Positions 25,649 through 34,251 of a stretch of DNA of 64,000 nucleotides are shown one piece after another; positions within the stretch are counted from its first letter, which is position 1; each line of letters starts with the position of its first letter. The stretch is taken from positions 1 to 64,000 of the forward strand of contig NZ_JAHESC010000031.1 in assembly GCF_018598185.1 (NCBI RefSeq), in the 5' to 3' direction. The position numbers and the translations under genes were made by a program. The notes under the pieces are model-generated. The model made no database searches and was not told the DNA's origin. It worked only from the letters and a program-made list of their open reading frames with translations. Origin of the DNA: Dawidia soli (GTDB taxonomy: Bacteria > Bacteroidota > Bacteroidia > Cytophagales > Cyclobacteriaceae).

Positions 25649-28600
25649 TTACTGTTTAATCGGAATAACAAGTTCAAATAATGCGCCTTGTCCCTCGGCA
25701 CCGGAGCCGCGTACCAGCCCCTGATGTATATCGATCACCTTTTTTACGATGGCCAGGCCAATGCCCGAACCCTCGTATTTATCCTTGGGATTGATACGAT
25801 GGAACAATACGAATATTTTTTCCCTGAATTCCTCATTAAATCCTATGCCATTGTCGCGGAAGGTGCATAGACAGAAAGGACCATTGGGGTCGGCAGCGGC
25901 CGTAAACGATTTTTCGGACAGGCGGGTAGCCGTAATAGTAATATGTGGCGGCACGCCGTCGCGTGCAAACTTGAGAGAGTTGCTGATGAGGTTTTGGAAT
26001 ACCTGGCGGATGAGATTCGGTATAACTTCCATGTCCGGGAACCGGCCGATGGTAATAACGGCTTTCTTTTCTTTGATCAACAGCTCGTAGTCGTCCTGTA
26101 TATCTTTCAACATGGCGTTGATATCCGTGAGACGGAAGTCGCCGCGGTCGGGGGAGATCTTGGAGAAGTTCAGGATATTGGTGATCATCGCCCGCATCCG
26201 CTCAGACGATGAAGCAATGGCATCCAGGTAAAAGTGCGCCTTCTCCGGCAGTTGATCGCGGAACTGGCTGCTGACCATGCGCGAGAACATGACCATTTTG
26301 CGGATCGGCTCCTGCAGGTCGTGCGACGCCACCGAGGCAAACTGCTTGAGGTCGTTGTTGCTCAGGCGAAGGGCCTCGTTTACCTCTTCCAGCTCGCGGG
26401 TGCGGCTGGCCACTTTTTCTTCCAGCAGTTTATTCAGGCTCTTCTGCTCGTGAATGTCCACGGAGGTGATAACCCAGTTGACAATTGCACCGGCACGGTT
26501 CTTCCGCGGATTGGCGCGCAACAGGTTCCAGCGGTATTCACCGCCCTGTACCAACAGCCGCAGCTCGAGCGTAAACTCTTCGGCCCGGTTCAATGACTGA
26601 CGCCAGGTCTCTAAAAAGACATCGATGTGCTGCGGGTGTATAACCGTACGCCAGCCCTTCGCCAGGATCTCGTCTGTGGACAAGCCGGTATATTGCTCGA
26701 ACTGACGATTGACAAAGGTAATATTGCCCATCTCGTCTGTCATCCAGACAATAAGCGGCATGGACTCAGCCAGGAACTTGCGTTCGGCTTGCGAGTTGGC
26801 AATCGCTTGCTCGGCTTGTTTGAGCTGTGTGATATCGAGCATCGAGCCGATCATCCGGCAAGGTGAGCCGAGCTCGTCTTTCATGATCGTGGCCTGATCG
26901 AGAATGTCGAGATACTCACCATCGGCCCGTTGAAACCGGTACTCTGTGGACCAACGCTGGCTATTCTGATTGATCGCTCTATACAGCGTCTGCTGTACGC
27001 GGTCTTTGTCGTCGGGGTGGATCTTATCGGCCCAGGTAGTGCGGGTGAATTTTTCGCGTACCATGTCATACCCGAAGACGTTGTAAAACGTGTCGCTCCA
27101 CCAGGCTTCGTTCTGCACAAAGTCCCATTCCCAAATGGCATCGATGGTCGTGGTGGCAATGGTCTTAAAGCGTTGTTCGCTTTTCGAAAGCTCCAGGGTA
27201 CGCTCGCGCACCTTATTCTCGAGGTCGGTGTTGAGCTCCTTCAAGCTGTCTTTGGCGCGGACCAACTCGGCATAACTCTTGCGCAGCTTGTCTTCGGCCA
27301 CCTTCTTCTGCGTAATGTCCGCGAACGTCATCACCAGGCCGTCTTCCATGCGAATGGCGTTTACCTGATACCAGCGCCGTGTATGGTTCAGGTAAAAGTC
27401 CTGCTGCATGGGTACATTGTGTTCTACCACGTACTGCATTTCCTGGAACAGCTCGTCGCTGACCAACTGGGGCAGGTCTTTGCGCACCGAGCTTCCCTTC
27501 AGATCTTCCGTGGTACCGAGCAGCGACCCGGCCATATAGTTCGAGGTTTCGACGACAAAGTCGAGTATATTCTGCTCCACGCTGCGTACACACTTCAGCG
27601 CCAGGATGGCGCCCGGGCTGACATTAAATACCGCGCCGATAAAGGTGCTCAGATGCTTGACCAGCGACACGTCGACAAACGATATAACAACGCCCGCCTG
27701 TTTCTCTTCGTTAGAAAGGTACGGCATCATGCGCATGAGCAGGTTGCGACCGTTTGCCAGCAGCAACTCGCGCTCTAACGTCTGGTTGGATTCCTGCACC
27801 GCTTGCAGATCCTGCGCCAGGTTGTCATATCGGAAATTTGTCGAGAAGTGTGTAATAGGCCGTCCGATGTCGCTTTCGATGAGGTTGATCATCTTTGCCG
27901 AGGCCGGGTTAAACTTGCGTATGCTCAGACCTTCGTCCAGGAAGATCTGTCCGAAGTCGCTGCTGCGGAAATAGTTGTTCAGGTCGTCATTCAGCTCGGA
28001 CAATTCCTGGATACGGAGCTGATACTCCGTATTGAGGGTGTGGAGCTCTTCGTTTACAGATTGGAGCTCTTCGTTGCTGCTTTGCAACTCTTCGTTTGCG
28101 GTCAGCAGTTCTTCGTTCGAGCTTTGCAGCTCCTCGTTGATCGTCTCGGTATTCTCGACGGTCACCTGCAGATTATACCGCACTTTCTGCAGGTCCACCT
28201 CCAGCGACCGGATATAGTCGCTGGTAAATTTATCGGTCGAGTCGAGGTCGGGGATCACGGGCGGCAGGGCGCCGGGTGGCGTCTGATGCTGACGGAGTAC
28301 GACCAGTGTCAATCGGCTGGGTACATCTACCTTGGCGGGCACGATGAGGACATCCAGTAAATACTCCATTTCGCCGCGTTGAAATTTCAGGTCGCGCAGC
28401 AACACCCGCTGATTGGTCTTCCATACCTTGCGCACCTCCAGGCTCAACATCGGGGCGAGGTTGAGCGGCAACATTTCCAGCAGGTTAAACACCAGCTCGC
28501 GTGGCGGCAGGGACAGAACACCGTTGTAATCGCCCACGGTCTTGACGATCTCAAACTCGTCGTTGATATAACAGCCCACGTAGCCGAACTCGCGACTGAT

Positions 28601-30130
28601 CTCCTGCTGAAAGAATTTTGAATAGCTGTCTGCGCTCCGGCCGACGGCGGCATTCTCTGCATCCGGGTAGCTGCTCTTGCGTTGCGATATATCCATCAGG
28701 TGCCGGCTGCTGAGCGGAGCTTCGTATTCCTTGCGGTAGATCTTGGCCTTTGCGTCGACGTCTGCCAGGTATTTGTCGATCGTTATCGGCGACTCGCTCG
28801 AGCCAAGGAACAAATAACTCTGCCGCTTCAGCGCATATAGCAGAATGGGGAACAGCTTTTCCTGCAGCGACCGCGTCATGTAGATCAGCATGTTGCGGCA
28901 ACTCACCAGGTCGTTCTTGACAAACGGCGCTTCGTTGGTAATGTCGTGCTTAACGAAAATGATCTGCTTGCGGATATGCGGCAGGATCTGATAGCTATTA
29001 TTGTTCTTGGTGAAATATTTTTCGAGCAGGTCTTGGCTGACGTCCGCTTCGATGGAAGACGGGTATATCCCTTTGTTGGCAATGTTGATGCTTCGGTCGT
29101 CTATGTCCGTGGCGAAGATCTTTACCAGCAGTTCTTTCTTCTGCTTTTCTTGGGCCTCGTTAATGAGTATGGCCAGGGAGAGCGCTTCTTCGCCCGTGCT
29201 ACACGCCACTACCCACACCTTCAATATATCGCCGTTCTCTTTCGACGCCACCAGTGGATTGATCACTTCGCGGGCCAGTACCTGAAAGGCCTCTTTGTCG
29301 CGGAAGAACTTCGTGACACCGATCAGGAAGTCGTTGCTCAACGCCCGGCATTCTTGTGGCGACTGGCGCAGCACCTCCAGGTAGCCCTCAAGCGTACCGT
29401 GGTTTCCCTTGGAGATGCGATTATAGATACGCCGCAGCAATGTGGGCGTTTTATAGTAATGAAAGTTAAAGCCCACCTCCTCGTGAATAAGCTGGAAGAT
29501 CTCGTCCAGTGCTTTATTCTCCAACAGGTTGTTGGTGTTCAGATACGACAGGCTGGTCTGCATGTGGAACAGGATCTCCTCCGGCATCTGCGACGGTGAC
29601 AATATTACCCGTGCATGGCCCGCCTGGATTGCGCTGATGGGCATGCCATCAAACTGCGCGGTTTTCGGGTCCTGCACCAACACCAGACCACCGGCGTCTT
29701 TAATGGCTTCAATGCCGCGCGTGCCATCGGAGCCCGTGCCCGAGAGGATCACACCGATGCTTTTATCTTTTCGCTCGCGGGCCAGCGATTGCAGGAATAC
29801 GTCAATAGCATTGTTGGGCACCTTCAGGGGTACCTCTTTCTTTTCGACCGTGAGGCTATCACCGTGCATCGTCAATGCCCGGTTGCTGGGAATGATGTAT
29901 ACACAGTTCGGCTCCACCCGCATGCCGTCTACGGCTTCATATACCGCCATCTTCGTATGGCGGGTAATGATCTCGGCCAGCAGGCTTTTGTGATCGGGCG
30001 ACAGGTGCTGGATCACCACGAAAGAACAATCGGGCGACGCCGGCATGTTGTCGAAGAACTCGTTGATCGCTTCGAGTCCTCCGGCCGAGGCACCTATCCC
30101 TACTATAAAGTGATTCGTTTCGCGGGCCAT
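25649..30130 (-). CDS. CheB-CheR-PAS-histidine kinase hybrid sensor (1493 aa)
   Basis: A multidomain cytoplasmic signalling protein. Residues 1-190: CheB methylesterase with catalytic residues in GIGASAGG (Ser15), IQHLSPDH and GTGSDGTRG. About 205-470: CheR methyltransferase (LLRRIYNRISKGNHG; VVACSTGEEALSLAI). About 640-735: a Glu-rich coiled coil with repeated SSNEEL/ANEELQ units. Then at least three PAS-like segments (about 740-850, 1010-1125, 1135-1250). C-terminal kinase: HisKA (FASVASHDLQEPIRKMV) and HATPase (RQVFQNLISNSLKFA, FRDNGIGF, GSGIGLAIVKK). No membrane helix and no receiver domain. It is 15 bp after the phytochrome gene and 3 bp before a response regulator, which makes it the probable output of the light sensor. 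Whether the Che domains are active on any chemoreceptor is unknown. Confidence 0.93.
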   Translation of the reverse strand: MARETNHFIVGIGASAGGLEAINEFFDNMPASPDCSFVVIQHLSPDHKSLLAEIITRHTKMAVYEAVDGMRVEPNCVYIIPSNRALTMHGDSLTVEKKEVPLKVPNNAIDVFLQSLARERKDKSIGVILSGTGSDGTRGIEAIKDAGGLVLVQDPKTAQFDGMPISAIQAGHARVILSPSQMPEEILFHMQTSLSYLNTNNLLENKALDEIFQLIHEEVGFNFHYYKTPTLLRRIYNRISKGNHGTLEGYLEVLRQSPQECRALSNDFLIGVTKFFRDKEAFQVLAREVINPLVASKENGDILKVWVVACSTGEEALSLAILINEAQEKQKKELLVKIFATDIDDRSINIANKGIYPSSIEADVSQDLLEKYFTKNNNSYQILPHIRKQIIFVKHDITNEAPFVKNDLVSCRNMLIYMTRSLQEKLFPILLYALKRQSYLFLGSSESPITIDKYLADVDAKAKIYRKEYEAPLSSRHLMDISQRKSSYPDAENAAVGRSADSYSKFFQQEISREFGYVGCYINDEFEIVKTVGDYNGVLSLPPRELVFNLLEMLPLNLAPMLSLEVRKVWKTNQRVLLRDLKFQRGEMEYLLDVLIVPAKVDVPSRLTLVVLRQHQTPPGALPPVIPDLDSTDKFTSDYIRSLEVDLQKVRYNLQVTVENTETINEELQSSNEELLTANEELQSSNEELQSVNEELHTLNTEYQLRIQELSELNDDLNNYFRSSDFGQIFLDEGLSIRKFNPASAKMINLIESDIGRPITHFSTNFRYDNLAQDLQAVQESNQTLERELLLANGRNLLMRMMPYLSNEEKQAGVVISFVDVSLVKHLSTFIGAVFNVSPGAILALKCVRSVEQNILDFVVETSNYMAGSLLGTTEDLKGSSVRKDLPQLVSDELFQEMQYVVEHNVPMQQDFYLNHTRRWYQVNAIRMEDGLVMTFADITQKKVAEDKLRKSYAELVRAKDSLKELNTDLENKVRERTLELSKSEQRFKTIATTTIDAIWEWDFVQNEAWWSDTFYNVFGYDMVREKFTRTTWADKIHPDDKDRVQQTLYRAINQNSQRWSTEYRFQRADGEYLDILDQATIMKDELGSPCRMIGSMLDITQLKQAEQAIANSQAERKFLAESMPLIVWMTDEMGNITFVNRQFEQYTGLSTDEILAKGWRTVIHPQHIDVFLETWRQSLNRAEEFTLELRLLVQGGEYRWNLLRANPRKNRAGAIVNWVITSVDIHEQKSLNKLLEEKVASRTRELEEVNEALRLSNNDLKQFASVASHDLQEPIRKMVMFSRMVSSQFRDQLPEKAHFYLDAIASSSERMRAMITNILNFSKISPDRGDFRLTDINAMLKDIQDDYELLIKEKKAVITIGRFPDMEVIPNLIRQVFQNLISNSLKFARDGVPPHITITATRLSEKSFTAAADPNGPFCLCTFRDNGIGFNEEFREKIFVLFHRINPKDKYEGSGIGLAIVKKVIDIHQGLVRGSGAEGQGALFELVIPIKQ

Positions 30131-30145
30131 GGAAGCGTCTATACG

Positions 30146-31651
30146 TTATTTGGTCCGGGTCGTGCTGAATTCATACAGGAAGTTGCGCAGTACCTCTGCC
30201 AACAGCAGCTCTTCCCGGCGCCACCCTGCCGAGCGCCCGGTGACGGTCTGTTGCCAGATCTTAAAGGAATTGCGCGGATGATACGACTTACCGTCGCTTT
30301 CAAACTGTATACGTTCGTCGGGGTTGCCACCCCATTGCAGCGTCTCGATCACCTCGGGTCGGAACAACAGCAGGAAGTCGTGCCGGCGCGGGTCGATAAG
30401 CAAGCACAGCAGGCCGCTGCAGGTGCTCCGGTAGTGTTCCGCCACATCGTGTACCGACGAGAGCGAGGTAGTATGGTAGATCCCTTTAATGTCCTGTACG
30501 CTCAGCCACAACGCCAGCTCCTGCAGGTCTTCCTCCGACGGTGTTTTACCCCAGGTACGCGTCAGTCCGTTGCGGATAATGGCCAGTCCGTCGGCCTCAA
30601 AGAGCTCGGCAATGCGGCCGGTCTTTACCATGGTGTCGTCGGGGTTGCCCGACGCATAGATCTCCTTCACCAGCGTGGTATACTTTTCCTTCAGGCTCTG
30701 GTCGAACTGGTAGTTATTCTTGTTCACCAGCAGCGACAGCTTGGCCGAGATCGCCGCCGAAAGCATTTCCAGCACAGAACACATCTGGAACGACAGCTGC
30801 CGCGGGGTGCGGTGATGGCACGCCATAAGACCCCACAGCTCGTTGTCTTTCATGATGCGGATAGACATGGAAGCACTCACGCCCATATTCCGAAGATATT
30901 CCACGTGCACCGTGGCGACGCTGCGCAGGTTGCAATCAAACAAGTCGATGAAAGCACCGGTCAGGGAATTGATGACGGGATATAGCCGCACGGGTTGCGC
31001 ATCGCGGTCGGGTATATAGCGATAGGGATTTCTCTTATAAAGTTCCCGCGCCTGGCGCGGGATGTCAGACGCCGGAAAGGTAATGCCCAGGTATACCTCC
31101 ATGCCCGGCTCGAGCACCTCGGCCACCACCGTGCCGTTCCAGTCTTCGTCGAACTGGTATACCATGATCTTGTCAAAGCCGGAAACTTTCTTGATCTCGG
31201 CCACCACGATCTGCCACAGGCCGGTGATGGAGTCGGCAGACTCGATCCGGCTCATGGCGTATTTCAACTCATGGTATACATTGGCAAAACTGGACTGCTC
31301 GCCGGTCTGAAAGCCGGGTATTTCGATCTCGGCAATGAGATATGTTTCTTTGGCGTGCCAAAGCACGAAATGCTCGCCGCCGCGAATGTTCCATTGATCG
31401 GGCAGCGGGTTGGCAAATGCCGCGGTAAGTTTCTGTTGAATCTTTTCCACAGTCCCCTGCGATATGTACCGGGTCAGCGGGGCATCGATCATCTCCCCGA
31501 CCGGCTCGTCAAAAACGAGATGACTGTTCTCGCTTGCCTGGATGACGTTAAAGCTCTTGCGATCAATGACCAGCAAGACGCCGTAAGGCTGGATATGGTT
31601 GGTTAGGTGAATGGGTAAGCTTCCACAAAGCTCGGAGTCATAATTCTTCAT
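30146..31651 (-). CDS. Bacteriophytochrome photosensory core (PAS-GAF-PHY) without output domain
   Basis: 501 residues from ATG 31651 (a GTG at 31657 is possible). Residues 1-120: PAS with Cys9 in LCGSLPIHLTNHIQPYG, the position that binds biliverdin in bacterial phytochromes. 130-310: GAF with FPASDIP (192-198, Asp196), the conserved His249 region (VHVEYLRNMGV) and CHH (278-280). About 320-501: PHY with the tongue signature PRNSF (near 455). All chromophore-site residues are intact, so a red/far-red photoreceptor is expected. Unlike typical bacteriophytochromes it ends after PHY; the kinase is encoded by the next gene, 15 bp away. No heme oxygenase gene to make biliverdin is in the window. 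Confidence 0.93.
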   Translation of the reverse strand: MKNYDSELCGSLPIHLTNHIQPYGVLLVIDRKSFNVIQASENSHLVFDEPVGEMIDAPLTRYISQGTVEKIQQKLTAAFANPLPDQWNIRGGEHFVLWHAKETYLIAEIEIPGFQTGEQSSFANVYHELKYAMSRIESADSITGLWQIVVAEIKKVSGFDKIMVYQFDEDWNGTVVAEVLEPGMEVYLGITFPASDIPRQARELYKRNPYRYIPDRDAQPVRLYPVINSLTGAFIDLFDCNLRSVATVHVEYLRNMGVSASMSIRIMKDNELWGLMACHHRTPRQLSFQMCSVLEMLSAAISAKLSLLVNKNNYQFDQSLKEKYTTLVKEIYASGNPDDTMVKTGRIAELFEADGLAIIRNGLTRTWGKTPSEEDLQELALWLSVQDIKGIYHTTSLSSVHDVAEHYRSTCSGLLCLLIDPRRHDFLLLFRPEVIETLQWGGNPDERIQFESDGKSYHPRNSFKIWQQTVTGRSAGWRREELLLAEVLRNFLYEFSTTRTK

Positions 31652-31682
31652 GTACACAGTAAACTAATATGTCCAGGAAAGT

Positions 31683-31690
31683 CAAAGGTA
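31683..31690 (-). promoter_or_regulatory. Candidate -7 box for the phytochrome operon
   Basis: The minus strand reads TACCTTTG, a full match to the Bacteroidota -7 consensus TAnnTTTG, placing transcription start near 31677 and leaving a leader of about 26 nt. No good -33 TTG is seen at the usual spacing, so the call is tentative. Confidence 0.4.
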
Positions 31691-31928
31691 TTGATTCATA
31701 CCACTACCTGAGATACCACCCGAAGGAAATTATTTATATTTCACAGATATACCGTGTAGGGAATTTCCGGGCATGGTTTTTTACTATACTTTCTCTTGTA
31801 GCTACACTTCGTGTATTTACTCCCTGAAAACCCGGATCGATCCATATCCTCATCGTTATATCCCGTGTATCTTTCGTAGCTTGTTTATCTTGCCGGCAGG
31901 CGGTACAGAACTTAACGGAGACCGAATT

Positions 31929-33314
31929 ATGCAAAAACACTACAAAGTAATCGTGATCGGCTCGGGCCAGGGTGGCAACCCCCTGGCCAAGCGCCTCGCG
32001 GAGGCAGGGTGGAAAACCTGCCTGATCGAACAACGGTGGGTCGGCGGCACCTGTGTAAACGACGGCTGCACGGCCACCAAAACCATGATCGCCTCCGCCC
32101 AGGCGGCAGACCTCACCGCCCATGCGAAAGCCCTGGGCGTCGACATCGATGGCTATAGCGTCAACCTGCCCGCCATTGTCGAGCGTAAAAACAAGATCGT
32201 ATTCCAGTCGCGCGACGGCCTCGAGCAAAAGCTGCAAGCCACTGATCACCTGGACCTGGTCTATGGCACCGCTACATTTACCGGGCGCAAAACGGTGTCC
32301 GTTACGTTGCGTGATGGCACCACTGCCGCGTATGCCGCCGATTTTATATTTATCAACACCGGCGTGCGCCCCGCCATACCCCGGATCGAAGGCCTGGACA
32401 CCGTAGGGTACCTGACCTCGACCACCATTCTCGACCTGAAAGTACTACCCGAACATTTGCTCGTCGTCGGCAGTGGCTACATCGGCCTGGAGTTAGGACA
32501 GATGTTCCGGCGGTTCGGCAGCCGCGTAACATTGATCGATCCACATTCGCGCCTGCTGCCACGCGAAGATGCCGACATCGCCGACACGCTCAAGACCATC
32601 CTGGAAAACGAGGGCATTACGCTTTACTCCTCCAGCAAACTGCGGCGCGTACAGCCCGATGGCGACGGTGTTATCGCCACGATCGACAAGCATGGCACCG
32701 AGGTCACCGTTAAAGCATCGCACCTGCTGATGGCTACCGGCCGCACACCCAACACCGATGCCCTGAACCTGGCGGCTGCCGGTGTGGAGACCGACGACAA
32801 AGGTTACATCAAAACAGACGAGGCCCTCGAGACTACCGCGCCGGGCGTGTATGCCCTGGGTGATGTAAAGGGCGGTCCGGCGTTCACCCATATATCCTAT
32901 AACGATTACCTGATACTGTTTAATAATGTGCGACACGGCCATCGCGACCGTGTCACCGGCCGGCTGGTGCCGTACTGCATCTTTACCGACCCCCCGCTGG
33001 GCCGGGTAGGATTGACTGAACAGGAAGCACGCGAGAAAGGATTGAACGTCGAAATTGCCACCCTTCCCATGTCGCGCGTAGCCCGCGCAAACGAAGTGGG
33101 CCGCGCGGCCGGTTTGATGAAAGCCGTCGTTGATCGTGAGACAAAACAGATCCTGGGCGCCGCGGTACTCGGCAATGAGGGTGGCGAGATCGTGACGATC
33201 TTACAGGTGGCCATGATGGGTGGTTTGACCTACGAAGCACTCCGCGACGGTATCTTTGCACACCCCACGTACGCCGAGTCGCTCAATAATCTTTTTGCCG
33301 GCATCGGCCGATAG
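31929..33314 (+). CDS. Class I pyridine nucleotide-disulfide oxidoreductase (mercuric reductase/lipoamide dehydrogenase-like)
   Basis: 461 residues from ATG 31929 (MQKHYKVIVIGSGQGG). FAD-binding GxGxxG at 11-16, redox-active disulfide Cys42-x4-Cys47 in GGTCVNDGCTATK, second dinucleotide fold VVGSGYIGLELG (near 177-188), ALGDV (near 310) and the C-terminal HPTYAE with the base His. The segment after the second Cys is TATK rather than the common xPTK. There is no heavy-metal N-terminal domain or vicinal C-terminal Cys pair, so true mercuric reductase activity is unlikely. The frame extends to 31773 but that leader is not protein-like. It is a single gene, convergent with the hydrolase gene at 33378. 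Confidence 0.9.
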   Translation: MQKHYKVIVIGSGQGGNPLAKRLAEAGWKTCLIEQRWVGGTCVNDGCTATKTMIASAQAADLTAHAKALGVDIDGYSVNLPAIVERKNKIVFQSRDGLEQKLQATDHLDLVYGTATFTGRKTVSVTLRDGTTAAYAADFIFINTGVRPAIPRIEGLDTVGYLTSTTILDLKVLPEHLLVVGSGYIGLELGQMFRRFGSRVTLIDPHSRLLPREDADIADTLKTILENEGITLYSSSKLRRVQPDGDGVIATIDKHGTEVTVKASHLLMATGRTPNTDALNLAAAGVETDDKGYIKTDEALETTAPGVYALGDVKGGPAFTHISYNDYLILFNNVRHGHRDRVTGRLVPYCIFTDPPLGRVGLTEQEAREKGLNVEIATLPMSRVARANEVGRAAGLMKAVVDRETKQILGAAVLGNEGGEIVTILQVAMMGGLTYEALRDGIFAHPTYAESLNNLFAGIGR

Positions 33315-33324
33315 GCATAAAAAA

Positions 33325-33346
33325 GGCCACAGCGTGTGCTGTGGCC
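33325..33346 (-). terminator. Terminator of the SusC/D operon
   Basis: GGCCACAGC/GCTGTGGCC, a perfect 9-bp stem with a 4-nt loop. On the minus strand it is followed by a run of T, 32 nt beyond the stop of the 33378-34232 gene. Confidence 0.75.
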
Positions 33347-33377
33347 CGAACTACGAAGGGAAAATTTAAAAACGGTC

Positions 33378-34232
33378 CTATTTTGCTTTGCGTGTGCCCA
33401 CAGGCGTGAGCTCTACCACTACGGGAAAGTGATCAGACGGGAAGCGACCGCCATAGTTGTCGGTCAGGATGCCGTACTTTTTCACATTGAATTGGCTGGT
33501 CACAAAGATGTGATCGATACGCACCTTGTTCGTGGTCGCTACATCAAAGCTGTTGAACGTACCGATGTTGGCCAGCTTGATAGGCGCCAGGTTGAACGAG
33601 TTACGCAACTTGCCGGACGCGACAATGGCGGCGAAGCCTTCGTGCTGCTCGTCGAAGTTGAAGTCGCCCGTCAGAACGACGGGGGCATCGCCGGCGATCT
33701 GGGCGATCTTTTCGGCAATCAGCTTACCACTTTCTTTGCGCGCCTGCACGCCGCGGTGGTCGAAGTGCGTGTTGAAGAAATAAAAACGCAAGCCTGTGGC
33801 CTTCTCTTCCAATTGTACCCACGTGCAGATGCGCGACAGCGCAGCATCCCAGCCCGGGCCCGGCTTGTCAGGTGTTTGTGACAGCCAGAAGTTACCTTTC
33901 TTCAGCAGCTTGAACTTATCCTTCTTATAAAACAACGCCGAAAACTCGCCTTTCTTCTCACCATCGTCCCTGCCGACGCCGGCATATTCATAGCCCGAAA
34001 GTTGCTGCATCAGTCCTTCAACCTGGTGGCTAAGCAATTCCTGACCGCCGAGCAGATCAAAATCGTGAAATTTTACCTGGTCGATAATAATGGGCAGGCG
34101 GTACTTCCACCGGTTAAGGCTGTCACCCGGATTGTCGTAGCGCATGTTGTATGTCGCTACGCGTAAGGTCTGTGCAAAGGTGTTGCCCGCCAGTATCAGC
34201 GCGAGCAACACCACGATCAATTTGTTCTTCAT
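33378..34232 (-). CDS. Secreted endonuclease/exonuclease/phosphatase-family hydrolase
   Basis: 284 residues with a clear signal peptide (MKNKLIVVLLALILAGNTFAQ). The EEP fold active site is complete: ATYNMRYDN near the start, GGQELLSHQ with the Mg2+-binding Glu, NTHFDHRG, TGDFNFD, RIDHIFV and the final PSDHFPVVVEL with the catalytic Asp-His. Family members cleave phosphodiester or phosphomonoester bonds in nucleic acids, inositol phosphates or sphingomyelin. It is the last gene of the SusC/SusD unit, 19 bp after susD, so its substrate is probably what the SusC/D pair imports or binds. Export to the periplasm or cell surface is expected. Confidence 0.92.
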   Translation of the reverse strand: MKNKLIVVLLALILAGNTFAQTLRVATYNMRYDNPGDSLNRWKYRLPIIIDQVKFHDFDLLGGQELLSHQVEGLMQQLSGYEYAGVGRDDGEKKGEFSALFYKKDKFKLLKKGNFWLSQTPDKPGPGWDAALSRICTWVQLEEKATGLRFYFFNTHFDHRGVQARKESGKLIAEKIAQIAGDAPVVLTGDFNFDEQHEGFAAIVASGKLRNSFNLAPIKLANIGTFNSFDVATTNKVRIDHIFVTSQFNVKKYGILTDNYGGRFPSDHFPVVVELTPVGTRKAK

Positions 34233-34251
34233 GGATTTGTTTTATACGTTC

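Noticed and set aside
29615-30985. Open frame of 456 codons on the plus strand opposite the kinase and phytochrome genes
   Set aside because: It crosses the boundary of two well-defined minus-strand genes and has no recognisable domain.
31929-33314. Mercuric reductase (merA) as a metal-resistance gene
   Set aside because: No HMA domain, no C-terminal Cys pair and no mer genes nearby; only the general disulfide oxidoreductase assignment is safe.
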